From NCBI GenBank assembly GCA_900315605.1, contig OMZU01000014.1:1-64000 (forward strand): a DNA stretch of 64,000 bases, given 5' to 3'. Of the stretch, positions 17,874 to 26,880 are shown piece after piece. The position numbers were made by a program, and so were the translations under genes. This DNA comes from an uncultured Eubacteriales bacterium (GTDB lineage: Bacteria > Bacillota > Clostridia > Oscillospirales > Acutalibacteraceae). The notes below the pieces were generated by a model. That model was given only the letters and a program-made list of their open reading frames with translations, searched no databases and was not told the DNA's origin. Numbering within the stretch: the first letter of the stretch is position 1; each line of letters starts with the position of its first letter.

Positions 17874-18030
17874 CCTTACCGGAATATTATAACAGTAATC
17901 AATTGTTTTGTCAAGCCCCAATGCCAAAAATCGCCCATTCCTCGCCCATGCAGAAACGCCCGCAGCAAGGCGGACGTTGGTGCAAAATTATGAAATTGGT
18001 ATAAAGGCTACAATTTCAAGCTTGCAAAAA

Positions 18031-18453
18031 TCAAGCCAAGGACGCGCCCAGCTTTTTGCAGGCAGCAACGGCTTCTTCGCCGGGAGCTTCGTTTGCGGTA
18101 ACACAGCCGCAGGCAAAATCAACTCCGGCATTTTGGCAAACCTCTTCCCAGTCGCGCATCCACTGACCGTCGCCCCAGCCGTAGGAGCCAAAGAGAGCCA
18201 CCTTTTTGCCGGCAAGTGCAGGCAGGACCGAGTCGAACATCGGCTGAAACTCATCCTCCTCCAGCACCTCGTCGCCCATAGCCGGGCAGCCAAAGGCTAT
18301 CGCGTCAAAATCAGCGACCATATCTGCCGAAAATTCCGCAGCAGAAAAAACACTAACCTGCGCTCCTGCTTCCTGCGCTCCTGACTCAACGGCTTTCGCC
18401 ATTTCCTCGGTGTTGCCGGTCGCGCTCCAAAAAACAATTGCGATCTTACTCAT
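18031..18453 (-). CDS. Short-chain flavodoxin
   Basis: A 140-aa FMN-binding electron carrier. The phosphate-binding loop SATGNTE is at residues 10-16, and the FMN-contacting loops (GCPAMGDE and FGSYGWGDG) are in place. I chose the ATG at 18453 because MSKIAIVFWSATGNTE is the normal start and AAAGGAA precedes it; an upstream in-frame ATG lacks homology. Flavodoxins commonly replace ferredoxin when iron is short. Its position beside the feo/DtxR genes and two upstream GTTAG-N6-CTAAC-like boxes make iron regulation likely. Confidence 0.93.
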   Translation of the reverse strand: MSKIAIVFWSATGNTEEMAKAVESGAQEAGAQVSVFSAAEFSADMVADFDAIAFGCPAMGDEVLEEDEFQPMFDSVLPALAGKKVALFGSYGWGDGQWMRDWEEVCQNAGVDFACGCVTANEAPGEEAVAACKKLGASLA

Positions 18454-19020
18454 ATCAAAAACATTCCTTTCAATTATAGGTACCCTATATTTTTTGCCGA
18501 TCAACGATCAGCTTGTTGACTGACTGCCTTGCAGCCGTTTGGAATAGATGTCGGAGCAATTCTCAGGCAAATCCGCGCGCAGCTTTTTTTCATTGACGTA
18601 AAGCCTCCGACAGTCTCGGCGTTCACGGCAGTTTCCTAATGAAGAAAAGCCTCTGACGTTCTCGGGAGGGTAGCCGGGAAACGTCACGGTTTGGTGCGAA
18701 AATCAAGCAGCAATATAAGTACGTTTAAATTTGAGTGAGTATCAGCTCTGTCGGTCAAAATACACAGCGCGTGCTTTGCCAAAATCCAATGGCAGCATTT
18801 TTCCTGCTGTCAATAATCATAAACACGCAGGAGTAGGAGAACTGTGCTAAAGATTAAAGCCTCCGACATCTTTCTATTCCACTATGGCTTTGATTACTCA
18901 GTTAGTCTATGCTAACTAAAATCCAAAAAACAAACATCTGTTTTGCAGACGTTTTCTTCGTTCAGTTACCCATTGCTAACCGAACAAGTATAATATATCA
19001 TAAAGCCTTTGCTTTGTCAA
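18454..19020 (-). promoter_or_regulatory. Long structured upstream region of flavodoxin
   Basis: No gene is visible in this stretch of over 560 bp. On the minus strand it contains: a promoter (TTGACA at 19015-19020, 17-nt spacer, TATATT at 18992-18997); operator-like boxes GTTAC-N6-CTAAC (18965-18980) and GTTAG-N6-CTAAC (18901-18916); a hairpin with a T-run on the minus strand (18922-18952); and three copies of a GTCGGAGGCTTT-like 12-mer (plus-strand 18600-18611, 18646-18657, 18856-18867). It could be a long leader or encode a short RNA. Confidence 0.45.
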
Positions 19021-19040
19021 GTATTTTTTAAAAATAATTT

Positions 19041-19077
19041 TGAGGCAACGCCGCATTCAAGCTACAGCGTTGCCTCA
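19041..19077 (-). terminator. Terminator of the trp operon
   Basis: TGAGGCAACGC pairs with GCGTTGCCTCA, and in the minus direction the hairpin is followed by AAAATTATTTTT. It lies 68 nt after the trpA stop. Confidence 0.7.
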
Positions 19078-19144
19078 GGACCTGTAAATTCAAAGCCCTT
19101 TTATAGTTAGAAAAACACATACATATCATTAATCACTTCGCGCT

Positions 19145-19921
19145 TTAGTCCTGCATGATCGCTTCCTTCATCTCTCTGACATAGCTTCCGATATGCTCCG
19201 GAGCCTGCTTGCCGTACTGCTCAAGCTGCCTGACTATCGCCGAGCCCACAATGACCCCGTCGGCGATTTCCGACATTTTCTTTGCCTGCTCGGGTGTCGA
19301 TATTCCAAAGCCGATCGCACAGGGTACCGAGGTGTTTTCTCGGATAGTTTTGACAATAGAAGCCAGGTCCGTTTTTATCTCGCTTCTCACTCCGGTAACG
19401 CCCAGGCTCGACACAAGATAAATAAAGCCCTCGGCTTCCTTTGCGATCATGCCGATCCGGTTCTCCGAGGTCGGTGCGATCAGCGATATCAGTGCAACGC
19501 CGTGTTTGCAGCATATCGGCAAAAATTCTTCCTTTTCCTCAAACGGAATGTCGGGAAGGATAAGTCCGTCGATCCCGATTTCGGCGCAGGTCGAGATGAA
19601 TTTTTCCGCGCCGTAGGAGAACACAACGTTCGCATAGGTCATGAACACCATCGGAACAGTGATTTCCTTTCTTAGCTGTCTTACAAGCTCAAAAACCTTG
19701 TCGGTCTTGACTCCGCCCTTCAACGCCCTGATATTCGCGTTTTCGATCACGGGACCCTCGGCGGTCGGGTCGGAAAAGGGTATTCCCAGCTCAACCAGAT
19801 CCGCGCCGTTTTTAACCGCCTCCTTAACGACCTCGGCAGTAGTTTCAAGATCCGGATCACCGCAGGTAATAAAGGGTATAAACGCCTTGCCGTTTGCAAA
19901 AGCACTCTCGATCCTATTCAT
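19145..19921 (-). CDS. trpA: Tryptophan synthase alpha subunit
   Basis: A 258-aa TIM barrel that cleaves indole-3-glycerol phosphate to indole. The catalytic Glu and Asp are in LVELGIPFSDPTAEGPVI and GLILPDIPFEE, and the phosphate loop is in GFGIST. It is the last gene of the trp operon and overlaps trpF by 8 nt. The beta subunit gene trpB, which normally lies just upstream, is missing, so indole must be passed to a TrpB encoded elsewhere. Confidence 0.96.
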   Translation of the reverse strand: MNRIESAFANGKAFIPFITCGDPDLETTAEVVKEAVKNGADLVELGIPFSDPTAEGPVIENANIRALKGGVKTDKVFELVRQLRKEITVPMVFMTYANVVFSYGAEKFISTCAEIGIDGLILPDIPFEEKEEFLPICCKHGVALISLIAPTSENRIGMIAKEAEGFIYLVSSLGVTGVRSEIKTDLASIVKTIRENTSVPCAIGFGISTPEQAKKMSEIADGVIVGSAIVRQLEQYGKQAPEHIGSYVREMKEAIMQD

Positions 19922-20525
19922 TTTCTTCGCCCTCCCTGACCGCGTTCACAAATGCAGTCATCTTTTCTTCGTCCTTTTTTCCGTCGGTCTCGATACCGGT
20001 GCTGACATCAACCGAAAACGGCGCGAGCGTGCGCACCGCGTCCGCTGCGTTGCCGGGATTCAGTCCTCCGGCAAGAAAATACGGTCGCCTGATATTTTTG
20101 AGCAGGCTCCAGTCAAAGGCTTTGCCCTCTCCCTTTCCTCCGTCCAGCAAAATATAATCAGCCGTAGAAGCCTCGGCGCATTTAACGTCCTCAGCCGAAT
20201 TGATAATAAACGCCTTTATAACCGGCTTGTCGGTGATGGTTCTCAGCTTTTTGATATACTCCTCGTCCTCGCTGCCATGAAGCTGAACCAAGTCCACAAT
20301 ACCCAAATTCATCATTGCAGCGACCGCGTCCAAATCGTCGTCCAAAAACACCCCAACAGCCTTGATCTCCGGGTCAAGTCTGCTTTTCAGCTCGGTGGCT
20401 TTGAGCGGAGAGACCCTGCGCTTGCTCTTTGCCGCAAACACAAAGCCGATGTAGTCGGGCTTTAGCTTGTTGGCAGCCTCTATATCCTGTGTGCGCGAAA
20501 GTCCGCACAATTTTATCTTAGTCAT
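19914..20525 (-). CDS. trpF: Phosphoribosylanthranilate isomerase
   Basis: A 203-aa TIM barrel that performs the Amadori rearrangement in tryptophan synthesis. The start MTKIKLCGLSR contains the catalytic Cys, with the catalytic Asp in YILLDGGKGEGKAFDW and the phosphate site FLAGGLNPGN. It overlaps trpC by 4 nt and trpA by 8 nt. Confidence 0.95.
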   Translation of the reverse strand: MTKIKLCGLSRTQDIEAANKLKPDYIGFVFAAKSKRRVSPLKATELKSRLDPEIKAVGVFLDDDLDAVAAMMNLGIVDLVQLHGSEDEEYIKKLRTITDKPVIKAFIINSAEDVKCAEASTADYILLDGGKGEGKAFDWSLLKNIRRPYFLAGGLNPGNAADAVRTLAPFSVDVSTGIETDGKKDEEKMTAFVNAVREGEENE

Positions 20526-21304
20526 AACAGTCCTTTCAGCTCCCTGAGCTTTTCTCTCTTGTTTTCCGCCTTCATAAGCGTCTCTCCGATCAGCACCGCG
20601 TCAACGCCGGTCTCGCGCAGCCTTTTTACGTCCTCTGCGGTCTGCACTCCGCTTTCCGAAACAAAAATCACTTCCTGCGGAACCAGGCTCCTCAGCCTGC
20701 GGCTGTTTTCGGTGTCCACCGAAAAATCGCTCAAATTTCGGTTATTAACTCCGACGATCCTTGCCCCTGCGTACAACGCCCTGCGGATCTCCTCCTCGTC
20801 GTGCGCCTCAAACAGCGCGGACAAGCCCAAATCGCCGCAGATTTTTCCGTATTCGCAAAGCTGCTCGTCAGTCAAAATCGACGCGATCAGCAGCACCGCC
20901 GACGCACCCAAAAGCTTTGCCTCATATATCATATATTCGTCCACCGTAAAATCCTTGCGCAAGCAGGGGATCTTTACGGTTTTCGCGATCTCTTCAAGAT
21001 ATCTTTCGCTGCCCAAAAACCACCCCGGCTCTGTGAGCACCGAAATGCAGTCTGCGCCTGCCGCCTCGTATTCCCTTGCTATTTCAAGATACGGAAATTT
21101 TCTGGCTATGATCCCCTTTGAGGGCGACGCCTTTTTACATTCGCAGATAAATGAAACTCCGGGCTTTCTCAGCGCGGCTTCAAACGCAAAATCGCCCGCG
21201 GGCATTGCCAGTGCAGCCGCTTTTATTTCTTCCAAAGAATTTTTCTTCTTTGCCGCCTCAACTCGCTCTTTTGCGTGAGCGGCAAGCTGCTCCAATATCG
21301 TCAC
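20522..21304 (-). CDS. trpC: Indole-3-glycerol phosphate synthase
   Basis: A 260-aa enzyme closing the indole ring. The signature FICECKKASPSKG (catalytic Lys), CLRKDFTVDEYMIYEAKLLGA and VGVNNRNLSDF are all present. It follows trpD by a single base and overlaps trpF by 4 nt. Confidence 0.96.
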   Translation of the reverse strand: MTILEQLAAHAKERVEAAKKKNSLEEIKAAALAMPAGDFAFEAALRKPGVSFICECKKASPSKGIIARKFPYLEIAREYEAAGADCISVLTEPGWFLGSERYLEEIAKTVKIPCLRKDFTVDEYMIYEAKLLGASAVLLIASILTDEQLCEYGKICGDLGLSALFEAHDEEEIRRALYAGARIVGVNNRNLSDFSVDTENSRRLRSLVPQEVIFVSESGVQTAEDVKRLRETGVDAVLIGETLMKAENKREKLRELKGLL

Positions 21305-21305
21305 C

Positions 21306-22334
21306 TTACTCTGCCTCCGGTCGGTTGCTGACCTCGATCAGCTTTTCAAGGGTTTCAAAAGCCTTGCCCGAATCGATCAGCTCCGCCGCAAGAGCAACGC
21401 CGTCCTTCATGCTCTCAGCCTTGCCTCCGATATACAGCGACGCGCCGGCGTTGAGCAAAACCGCGTTTCGCTTGCTGCCCTGCTTGCCCTTCAAAATCTC
21501 GCGGGTGATGATCGCGTTCTCCTCGGGAGTGCCGCCCTTCAGCTCGTCCTTTGCACAACGTTCAAAGCCAAAATCCTCAGGCTTTATCGTATAAGCCTTG
21601 AACCAAGCGTCCTTTATCTCGCAAATCTTTGTCGGAGAGCTAAGTGAGATCTCGTCAAGCTTGTCGGTGCCGTAAACTACCATGCCGCGCTTTACGCCCA
21701 AATTGATAAGTACCTGTGCCAACGGCTCAACCAGATATTCGTCATAAACTCCCAACAGCTGCATCGAGGGCGAAGCCGGGTTTGTGAGCGGTCCCAAAAT
21801 ATTGAACACCGTGCGAAAGCCCAGCTCGCGGCGAATGGGTCCGACATATTTCATCGAGGAATGATAAAGCTGCGCAAAGAAGAAGCACATTCCCACCTCG
21901 TTGAGCAGCTCAACGCAACGCTTGGGGCTTTGGCTGATGTTCACGCCCAGAGCTTCCAGGCAGTCCGCCGTGCCGCTGCGCGAGGAAGCCGCGCGGTTTC
22001 CGTGCTTTGCAACCTTCATTCCGCCGGCTGCCGCAACGATCGCCGAGGTCGTCGAGATATTAAAGCTCTGCGCGTTGTCGCCGCCAGTGCCGACGATCTC
22101 AAAAACGTCCATGCCGGTCTCCACCCTTGCCGCGTGCTCTCTCATTGCCGCCGCACAGCCTGCGATCTCGTCGGTCGTTTCAGCCTTCGCGCTCTTGGTC
22201 GAAAGCGAAGCCAAAAAAGCCGCGTTCTGCGTCGGAGTGGTTTCGCCGTTCATGATCTCGTTCATCACTGCGTAAGCCTCGTCGTAGGTCAGATCCTCCT
22301 TGCTTACGATTTTTACGATCGCTTCCTTAATCAT
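21306..22334 (-). CDS. trpD: Anthranilate phosphoribosyltransferase
   Basis: A 342-aa enzyme transferring phosphoribose to anthranilate. The PRPP-binding loop [14 protein letters not shown] and the [21 protein letters not shown] motif are intact. It stands alone, not fused to trpG, and overlaps trpG by 8 nt. Confidence 0.96.
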   Translation of the reverse strand: MIKEAIVKIVSKEDLTYDEAYAVMNEIMNGETTPTQNAAFLASLSTKSAKAETTDEIAGCAAAMREHAARVETGMDVFEIVGTGGDNAQSFNISTTSAIVAAAGGMKVAKHGNRAASSRSGTADCLEALGVNISQSPKRCVELLNEVGMCFFFAQLYHSSMKYVGPIRRELGFRTVFNILGPLTNPASPSMQLLGVYDEYLVEPLAQVLINLGVKRGMVVYGTDKLDEISLSSPTKICEIKDAWFKAYTIKPEDFGFERCAKDELKGGTPEENAIITREILKGKQGSKRNAVLLNAGASLYIGGKAESMKDGVALAAELIDSGKAFETLEKLIEVSNRPEAE

Positions 22335-22908
22335 GCTTATCTTCCTTTCTCAAAAAATTTTTCAGTATGGTCTTGCCCTGTGGGGTCAAAATAGATTCCG
22401 GGTGAAACTGCACTCCGAAAATCGGATATTTGGCGTGCTCAACAGCCATGATCTCGCCGTCGTCGGTTTTGGCGGTCACGCGCAGGCAGTCGGGAACCGA
22501 GTCCGCCCTTGCCGCCAGCGAGTGATAACGCGCAACCTTGATCTTGTCGGGACAGCCCTTGAATATCGGGCAGCTTTTGTCCACAGCCGCCTCGCTCTGC
22601 TTGCCGTGCATAAGCTGACGCGCATAGGTTATCTCGGCTCCGAACGCCGCACAAATCGCCTGGTGTCCCAAACAAACGCCCAGTATCGGGATCTTGTCTC
22701 CAAGCTTTTTCACCGCTTCAATAATCATTCCTGCGTCCTCGGGTCTGCCGGGTCCCGGCGAAAGGATCATCCGTTCGGGGTTTAGCTCAAGTATCTCCTC
22801 AACCGTCATCTCGTCGTTGCGGATAACGCGGATATCCGGGTCGATCTCTCCAACGTACTGATACAGGTTGTATGAAAAGCTGTCGTAGTTGTCAATCAGT
22901 AAAATCAT
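22327..22908 (-). CDS. trpG: Anthranilate synthase glutamine amidotransferase subunit
   Basis: A 193-aa class I amidotransferase supplying ammonia to TrpE. It starts [18 protein letters not shown], and the nucleophile is Cys in GVCLGHQAI; the His-Glu pair is in [10 protein letters not shown]. It may also serve folate synthesis (PabA), as many Firmicutes share this subunit. Overlaps trpE by 4 nt. Confidence 0.96.
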   Translation of the reverse strand: MILLIDNYDSFSYNLYQYVGEIDPDIRVIRNDEMTVEEILELNPERMILSPGPGRPEDAGMIIEAVKKLGDKIPILGVCLGHQAICAAFGAEITYARQLMHGKQSEAAVDKSCPIFKGCPDKIKVARYHSLAARADSVPDCLRVTAKTDDGEIMAVEHAKYPIFGVQFHPESILTPQGKTILKNFLRKEDKHD

Positions 22909-24371
22909 AGCTCAGCCTCCTGCGCAAGCTCCAGCGCATACAGCGAGGATCTCGCCTTGTTCAGACATTCCTCAAATTCCTTTTCGGGGTCGGAATCGGC
23001 AACGATCCCGGCTCCGCTTCTGACAAACACCCTGCCGTTTTTCTTGTAGGCAATGCGGATCGCAATGCAAACGTCCATGTTGCCGGTAAAGTCAATGTAT
23101 CCTATCGCGCCGCCGTAAACTCCACGCTTGTTGTTTTCAAGCTCGCCGATAAGCTGACAGGCTCTTATCTTCGGCGCGCCCGAAAGCGTTCCTGCCGGAA
23201 GCACCGCCTCGATCGCGTCAAGCGCGTCCTTGTCGTCTCGTATCTCTCCGCGCACTGTCGAGCCAATGTGCATAACGTGAGAAAATCTTTCGATCGAATG
23301 AAGCTTTTCAACCTGCACCGTGCCGAATTTGCTGATTTTGCCCAGGTCGTTTCGTCCCAGATCAACAAGCATGTTGTGTTCGGCAAGCTCCTTTTCGTCG
23401 GCGAGCAGCTCTTTTTCAAGCTGCTGATCCTCCTGCTCGGTTTTGCCTCTCCTGCGCGTTCCGGCAAGCGGAAAGGTTTTCAAAACTCCGTTTTCAAGCT
23501 TGACCAGAGTTTCGGGCGAGGCTCCGGCGATCTCAACGTCGGTGCCCGAAAAATAGAACATATAAGGCGACGGATTCACCGTGCGCAGCACCCTGTAGGT
23601 GTTGAGCAGGCTGCCCTCAAACGGCGCGCTCAGGCGGTTTGAAAGCACGATCTGAAAGATGTCTCCCTCGCGGATATGCCGCTTTGCTTTGTTCACCATA
23701 TCGCAGTATTGCTCACGGTCAAACAGCGGTGTGACCTCTCCGAGCAACCGCCCGGGCTGCTCCTCGCGCTTCTCTCCGTTTCTCAGCAAATCGGCAAGCT
23801 GCTTTAGCTCAGACGCCGCTTTGTTGTAGCCGATCTCGTAATCATCAAGCTTTATATTCACGATCAAAATGATTTTTTGTTTTACGTTGTCAAAGGCGAT
23901 CACCTTGTCAAACAGCATCAGATCCAAGTCCTTAAATTCCTCGCTGTCCTCGACCTCACGCCTGACCTCGGGCTCGCTGTAGCCCAGATAATCGTAGGAA
24001 AAATATCCAACCAAGCCGCCTGTGAACGGAGGAAGATTTTCCATTTTCGGGCTTTTGTACCGCGACAAGATCTGACGCAGATAAGCGGATGGATCGTCGG
24101 TGTTTACAAACAAATCTCCTGCACGCATTTTTCCGTCAATACAAGTCACCTCCAGCTTTGGATCGTAGCCCAAAAAGGTGTAGCGGCCCCAGCTGTCGTT
24201 CGCCTGAGCGGATTCAAGCATGTAGCAGTGAGTGGAAACATTTTTGAGCACCTTCATAGCTTCGATCGGCGTTGTAAAATCCGAAAGGATCTCACAGCTC
24301 ACCGGAACGATATCGTATTTTTGCTCCTGCGCGATCTCCCTGATCTCATTTAACGATGGAAAAATCTTCAT
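22905..24371 (-). CDS. trpE: Anthranilate synthase component I
   Basis: A 488-aa chorismate-using enzyme. The C-terminal half has the family motifs (FQIVLSNRLSAPF, FSHVMHIGSTVRG, LPAGTLSGAPKIRA, YGGAIGYIDFTGNMD). The N-terminal LESA-type Trp feedback site is seen as CYMLESAQ near residue 52. The ATG at 24371 has GGAGG 7 nt upstream; the frame extends further but without homology. It is first in the operon, 290 nt past the T-box terminator. Confidence 0.96.
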   Translation of the reverse strand: MKIFPSLNEIREIAQEQKYDIVPVSCEILSDFTTPIEAMKVLKNVSTHCYMLESAQANDSWGRYTFLGYDPKLEVTCIDGKMRAGDLFVNTDDPSAYLRQILSRYKSPKMENLPPFTGGLVGYFSYDYLGYSEPEVRREVEDSEEFKDLDLMLFDKVIAFDNVKQKIILIVNIKLDDYEIGYNKAASELKQLADLLRNGEKREEQPGRLLGEVTPLFDREQYCDMVNKAKRHIREGDIFQIVLSNRLSAPFEGSLLNTYRVLRTVNPSPYMFYFSGTDVEIAGASPETLVKLENGVLKTFPLAGTRRRGKTEQEDQQLEKELLADEKELAEHNMLVDLGRNDLGKISKFGTVQVEKLHSIERFSHVMHIGSTVRGEIRDDKDALDAIEAVLPAGTLSGAPKIRACQLIGELENNKRGVYGGAIGYIDFTGNMDVCIAIRIAYKKNGRVFVRSGAGIVADSDPEKEFEECLNKARSSLYALELAQEAEL

Positions 24372-24419
24372 ACAACTACCTCCGAAAGTATATTGAACAG
24401 CAACTTTTATAAGATATTT

Positions 24420-24557
24420 TGTAGGGGCGACCATTGGTCGCCTGTGAACTCACGTTTTGAATAATGCTGATTTTATTTTTCAAAAACCATTGTTCACCTA
24501 CAAATCATCATAAAACATAAACGTTTGGCGCATAGGCGACCAATGGTCGCCCCTACA
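24420..24557. repeat. Palindromic core element inside the trp leader
   Basis: GTAGGGGCGACCATTGGTCG near 24422-24441 is inverted at 24534-24556 (AGGCGACCAATGGTCGCCCC onwards). The two arms flank about 90 bp of AT-rich sequence. It lies between the T-box terminator and trpE, so it is transcribed in the leader. Confidence 0.7.
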
Positions 24558-24660
24558 TTATAATTGATAAACCAAAGTTTATTATAAACGTAAAGATAAA
24601 ACAAAACACTTCTACCGGGCAACCGCTGTAAGGCTACAAACCGATTTATCTCCTCGGAGT

Positions 24661-24945
24661 AAAAAAAGTCCTTAACGCAACAGTAGAGTTGCGTTAAGGA
24701 CGAATAAACAAAATATCCGCGGTGCCACCTTAACTCACGGTTTGAACCGTGCCCTCAGCAGGATACCAACATATCCCCGGCAAATAACGTCTGCCTGCAA
24801 CGTCGCAGAATACTCCGGGAAAGCTCCCGTTTGACTGCGCCCTCAGCGGTCCATTTGACAATTTGTTTCTCACCTGACTCTCAGCGTCTCAGGCTCTCTG
24901 TAGAGGCATAACTGCCGTTATCTCCGCTTCATCGGTTTAGTTGAT
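24661..24945 (-). promoter_or_regulatory. Trp T-box riboswitch
   Basis: The T-box sequence AAGGTGGCACCGCGG lies at 24717-24731 (minus strand). It is followed by a 14-bp terminator stem with T-run (24661-24701). In stem I the specifier loop shows UGG at 24851-24853, just before CCGCU which closes the stem against AGCGG, so it should read tRNA-Trp. Uncharged tRNA-Trp would stabilise the antiterminator and turn on trpEGDCFA. Confidence 0.93.
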
Positions 24946-24957
24946 TAAATTAGGTGT

Positions 24958-24986
24958 ATTATAGCATATCGGTTTTTGCTTGTCAA
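24958..24986 (-). promoter_or_regulatory. Consensus promoter of the trp operon
   Basis: TTGACA (24981-24986), 17-nt spacer and TATAAT (24958-24963) on the minus strand, immediately before the T-box leader. Confidence 0.85.
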
Positions 24987-25027
24987 TGACTTATCCGAAA
25001 CTTAGCAATATTTGACCATTTTTCAAA

Positions 25028-26482
25028 TCACGGAAGAGTTTCGATCGTACCGATAAACATCGGAGAATTGGTTTCAAGGTTGATAAGCATATAAACGAAA
25101 GGTCTTGTCAGATGAACGTCAACCTCATCTTCCGACGGAGGCATACAGGTTTCTTTCATCTCAACAACCGTTGCGGCTCCTGCCTTTGTGCCGAGCTCGT
25201 TAAGAAGGATATAGGTCTTGTGGATGACCCTGCTTATGCTCAGCGACGACTGGCTCGGATTTGAAAGCATACGGCTGAAATCCGCCGCGCCGCTGAACGG
25301 AAGATTCATTCCCATTGACTGCAAATTGTCGTTGAGCAGATCGTCGTATTCGACCTCAAACTTGGGAAGCCAAACGTTTACGTTTCCTGCACTGTACTTT
25401 TTGTTTTTGAGCGCGTTCATAATGCGTTCGCCGGTGAGCGACTGAACATAGCTGTCAAGCGACGTACCCTCGCTCGGAAGCAGCGCGGCAAAGGCAAAGT
25501 TTCCGCCGCGGTATTCCTTGACAAACCCCACAGCGTCGTCACCGTCGGTGATATAATAGTCCTCTTGTGAGCACAAAAAGTCGGCGGTAACGTTTTTGCC
25601 TGCCTCGGGAGTAAAGGTCTTTTCGTGAACGTCAATATTGGTGTACTGCTCCGCCCATTCTGCCTCAAACGCAAGCGCGTTTATAAGATACATAAATGCA
25701 TACGGATCAACTTCGTCCAAAATGCTTGGGATCATTCCGTGGGTTTTTTCGTTTACCCAGCCGTTGATCTGATTCAGCGCGGCGTTGTTGAATTCAACGG
25801 GATAGATGTCCGCATTGTAAAAATCCTGAGACGAGCCGAGGAAATATCTGCTTACAGACGGCATTCCCTGAGCGTTGTTGAACCAAATCGAATTTGCAAT
25901 GCTCAACTCGTTGCCGACAGAGCCTGGGTTCTTCAAAAGCTTTGGATACATATGGAAGTAACGATTCATCTGGTAGTTTGTCATTCCCAGGGTTTCTTCC
26001 ATTTCTCTCAGGGTCGCACCCTTTGCGCCGTTGGCGGTCATAGCAAGTGCATACATAACCGAAAGCGGAGACACAAGGGTGTTTTCGCCCTGCTCAACGC
26101 TGGTTTTGAGCAGCTCGGCAGCAAAATTATTCATAGCAAGGCTGCCCTTTTCTTTGATAGAGGAATCGGTTTCAAACGATTTTAGCTCCTGCTTGTTTAT
26201 CAGGCTGACAAGCAGCTTTTGAACGCAGGTTGCGTCGGTGATCATAACCTCGCCGTCGCCGTCAACGTCGGCTGCGATCAGGCTGTCCCCCGAAAAATCA
26301 GTCAGGCTGGCAACATACTTTTGGATCTCGGTCACGTCCAAAACAGACATCGTGCCGTCCTTGTCAACATCCGCCTGAACAGCAGAAGCCGGAGGAGGAG
26401 AAGTGGTTGCGCCCACACTCAGCGCAGAGACTGAGCCCATGGCGATCAGCGCGGCAAGCGCGCAGGATAACAGTTTTTTCAT
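25028..26482 (-). CDS. Secreted serpin with N-terminal dockerin (first of two)
   Basis: A 484-aa protein: signal peptide (about 1-25), a dockerin with two calcium loops (ADVDKDGTMSVLDVTEIQKY near 36-55 and ADVDGDGEVMITDATCVQKL near 71-90), then a full serpin fold. Serpin landmarks are NTLVSPLSVMYALAMTANGA, NSIWFNN and FVYMLINLETNSPMFIG. The hinge reads ELGTKAGAATVV, with small residues as in inhibitory serpins, and the reactive loop continues EMKETCMPPSEDEV. Counting from the hinge puts P1 near Thr-Cys, with a residue or two of uncertainty. The dockerin implies attachment to a cohesin scaffold, where it may protect extracellular enzymes from proteases. A paralogue follows upstream. Confidence 0.92.
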   Translation of the reverse strand: MKKLLSCALAALIAMGSVSALSVGATTSPPPASAVQADVDKDGTMSVLDVTEIQKYVASLTDFSGDSLIAADVDGDGEVMITDATCVQKLLVSLINKQELKSFETDSSIKEKGSLAMNNFAAELLKTSVEQGENTLVSPLSVMYALAMTANGAKGATLREMEETLGMTNYQMNRYFHMYPKLLKNPGSVGNELSIANSIWFNNAQGMPSVSRYFLGSSQDFYNADIYPVEFNNAALNQINGWVNEKTHGMIPSILDEVDPYAFMYLINALAFEAEWAEQYTNIDVHEKTFTPEAGKNVTADFLCSQEDYYITDGDDAVGFVKEYRGGNFAFAALLPSEGTSLDSYVQSLTGERIMNALKNKKYSAGNVNVWLPKFEVEYDDLLNDNLQSMGMNLPFSGAADFSRMLSNPSQSSLSISRVIHKTYILLNELGTKAGAATVVEMKETCMPPSEDEVDVHLTRPFVYMLINLETNSPMFIGTIETLP

Positions 26483-26674
26483 AACAATACCTCGCTTTCA
26501 AATTAATTTTTGCAGTGATATTTTTTGTCCTTTTGTTTTTTTAAAACATCACTACCCTACACTTTATTTTACCATATTTTATATCTCAGTTCAATTTTAA
26601 TAACACACATAAATCTCACGCCGTATTTGTATATTTTTCACAAAATCGCAGCAGCAAAGAAAAATTTTCCGATA

Positions 26675-26714
26675 AAAACGCCGCACATTTTGCCCGAAAA
26701 CAAAACGTGCGGCG
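26675..26714 (-). terminator. Terminator after the second serpin
   Basis: CGCCGCACATTTTG pairs with CAAAACGTGCGGCG (one mismatch) and is followed on the minus strand by TTTTTAT. It lies downstream of the serpin at 26877-28367 and separates the two serpin transcripts. Confidence 0.7.
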
Positions 26715-26737
26715 TAGTTGTATCATATCAATCCTAA

Positions 26738-26880
26738 TGCATAATTCGGATGCGCAGTATTGCCTGTAGCCATAGTAATACAGTCGGGAGCAACGGCTTT
26801 TTTAAAATAAAATGTTTCTCCCCGACCGAAACTCCACACTCCACACTCCAAACTCCACACTAAACATACTGTTGCCTTAA
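26738..26880. repeat. Nested palindromic element, right-hand remnant
   Basis: A decayed outer end (GCATAATTCGGATGCGCAG) is followed by ATACAGTCGGGAGCAACG, a TCTCCCCGACCGAAACTCC arm, four ACTCCACACT-type units and a terminal CTGTTGCCTTAA. The left half and the core are missing. Confidence 0.65.

Noticed and set aside
24420..24557. Element between T-box and trpE as a second riboswitch
   Set aside because: Its arms match the dispersed palindromic core family found throughout the window.
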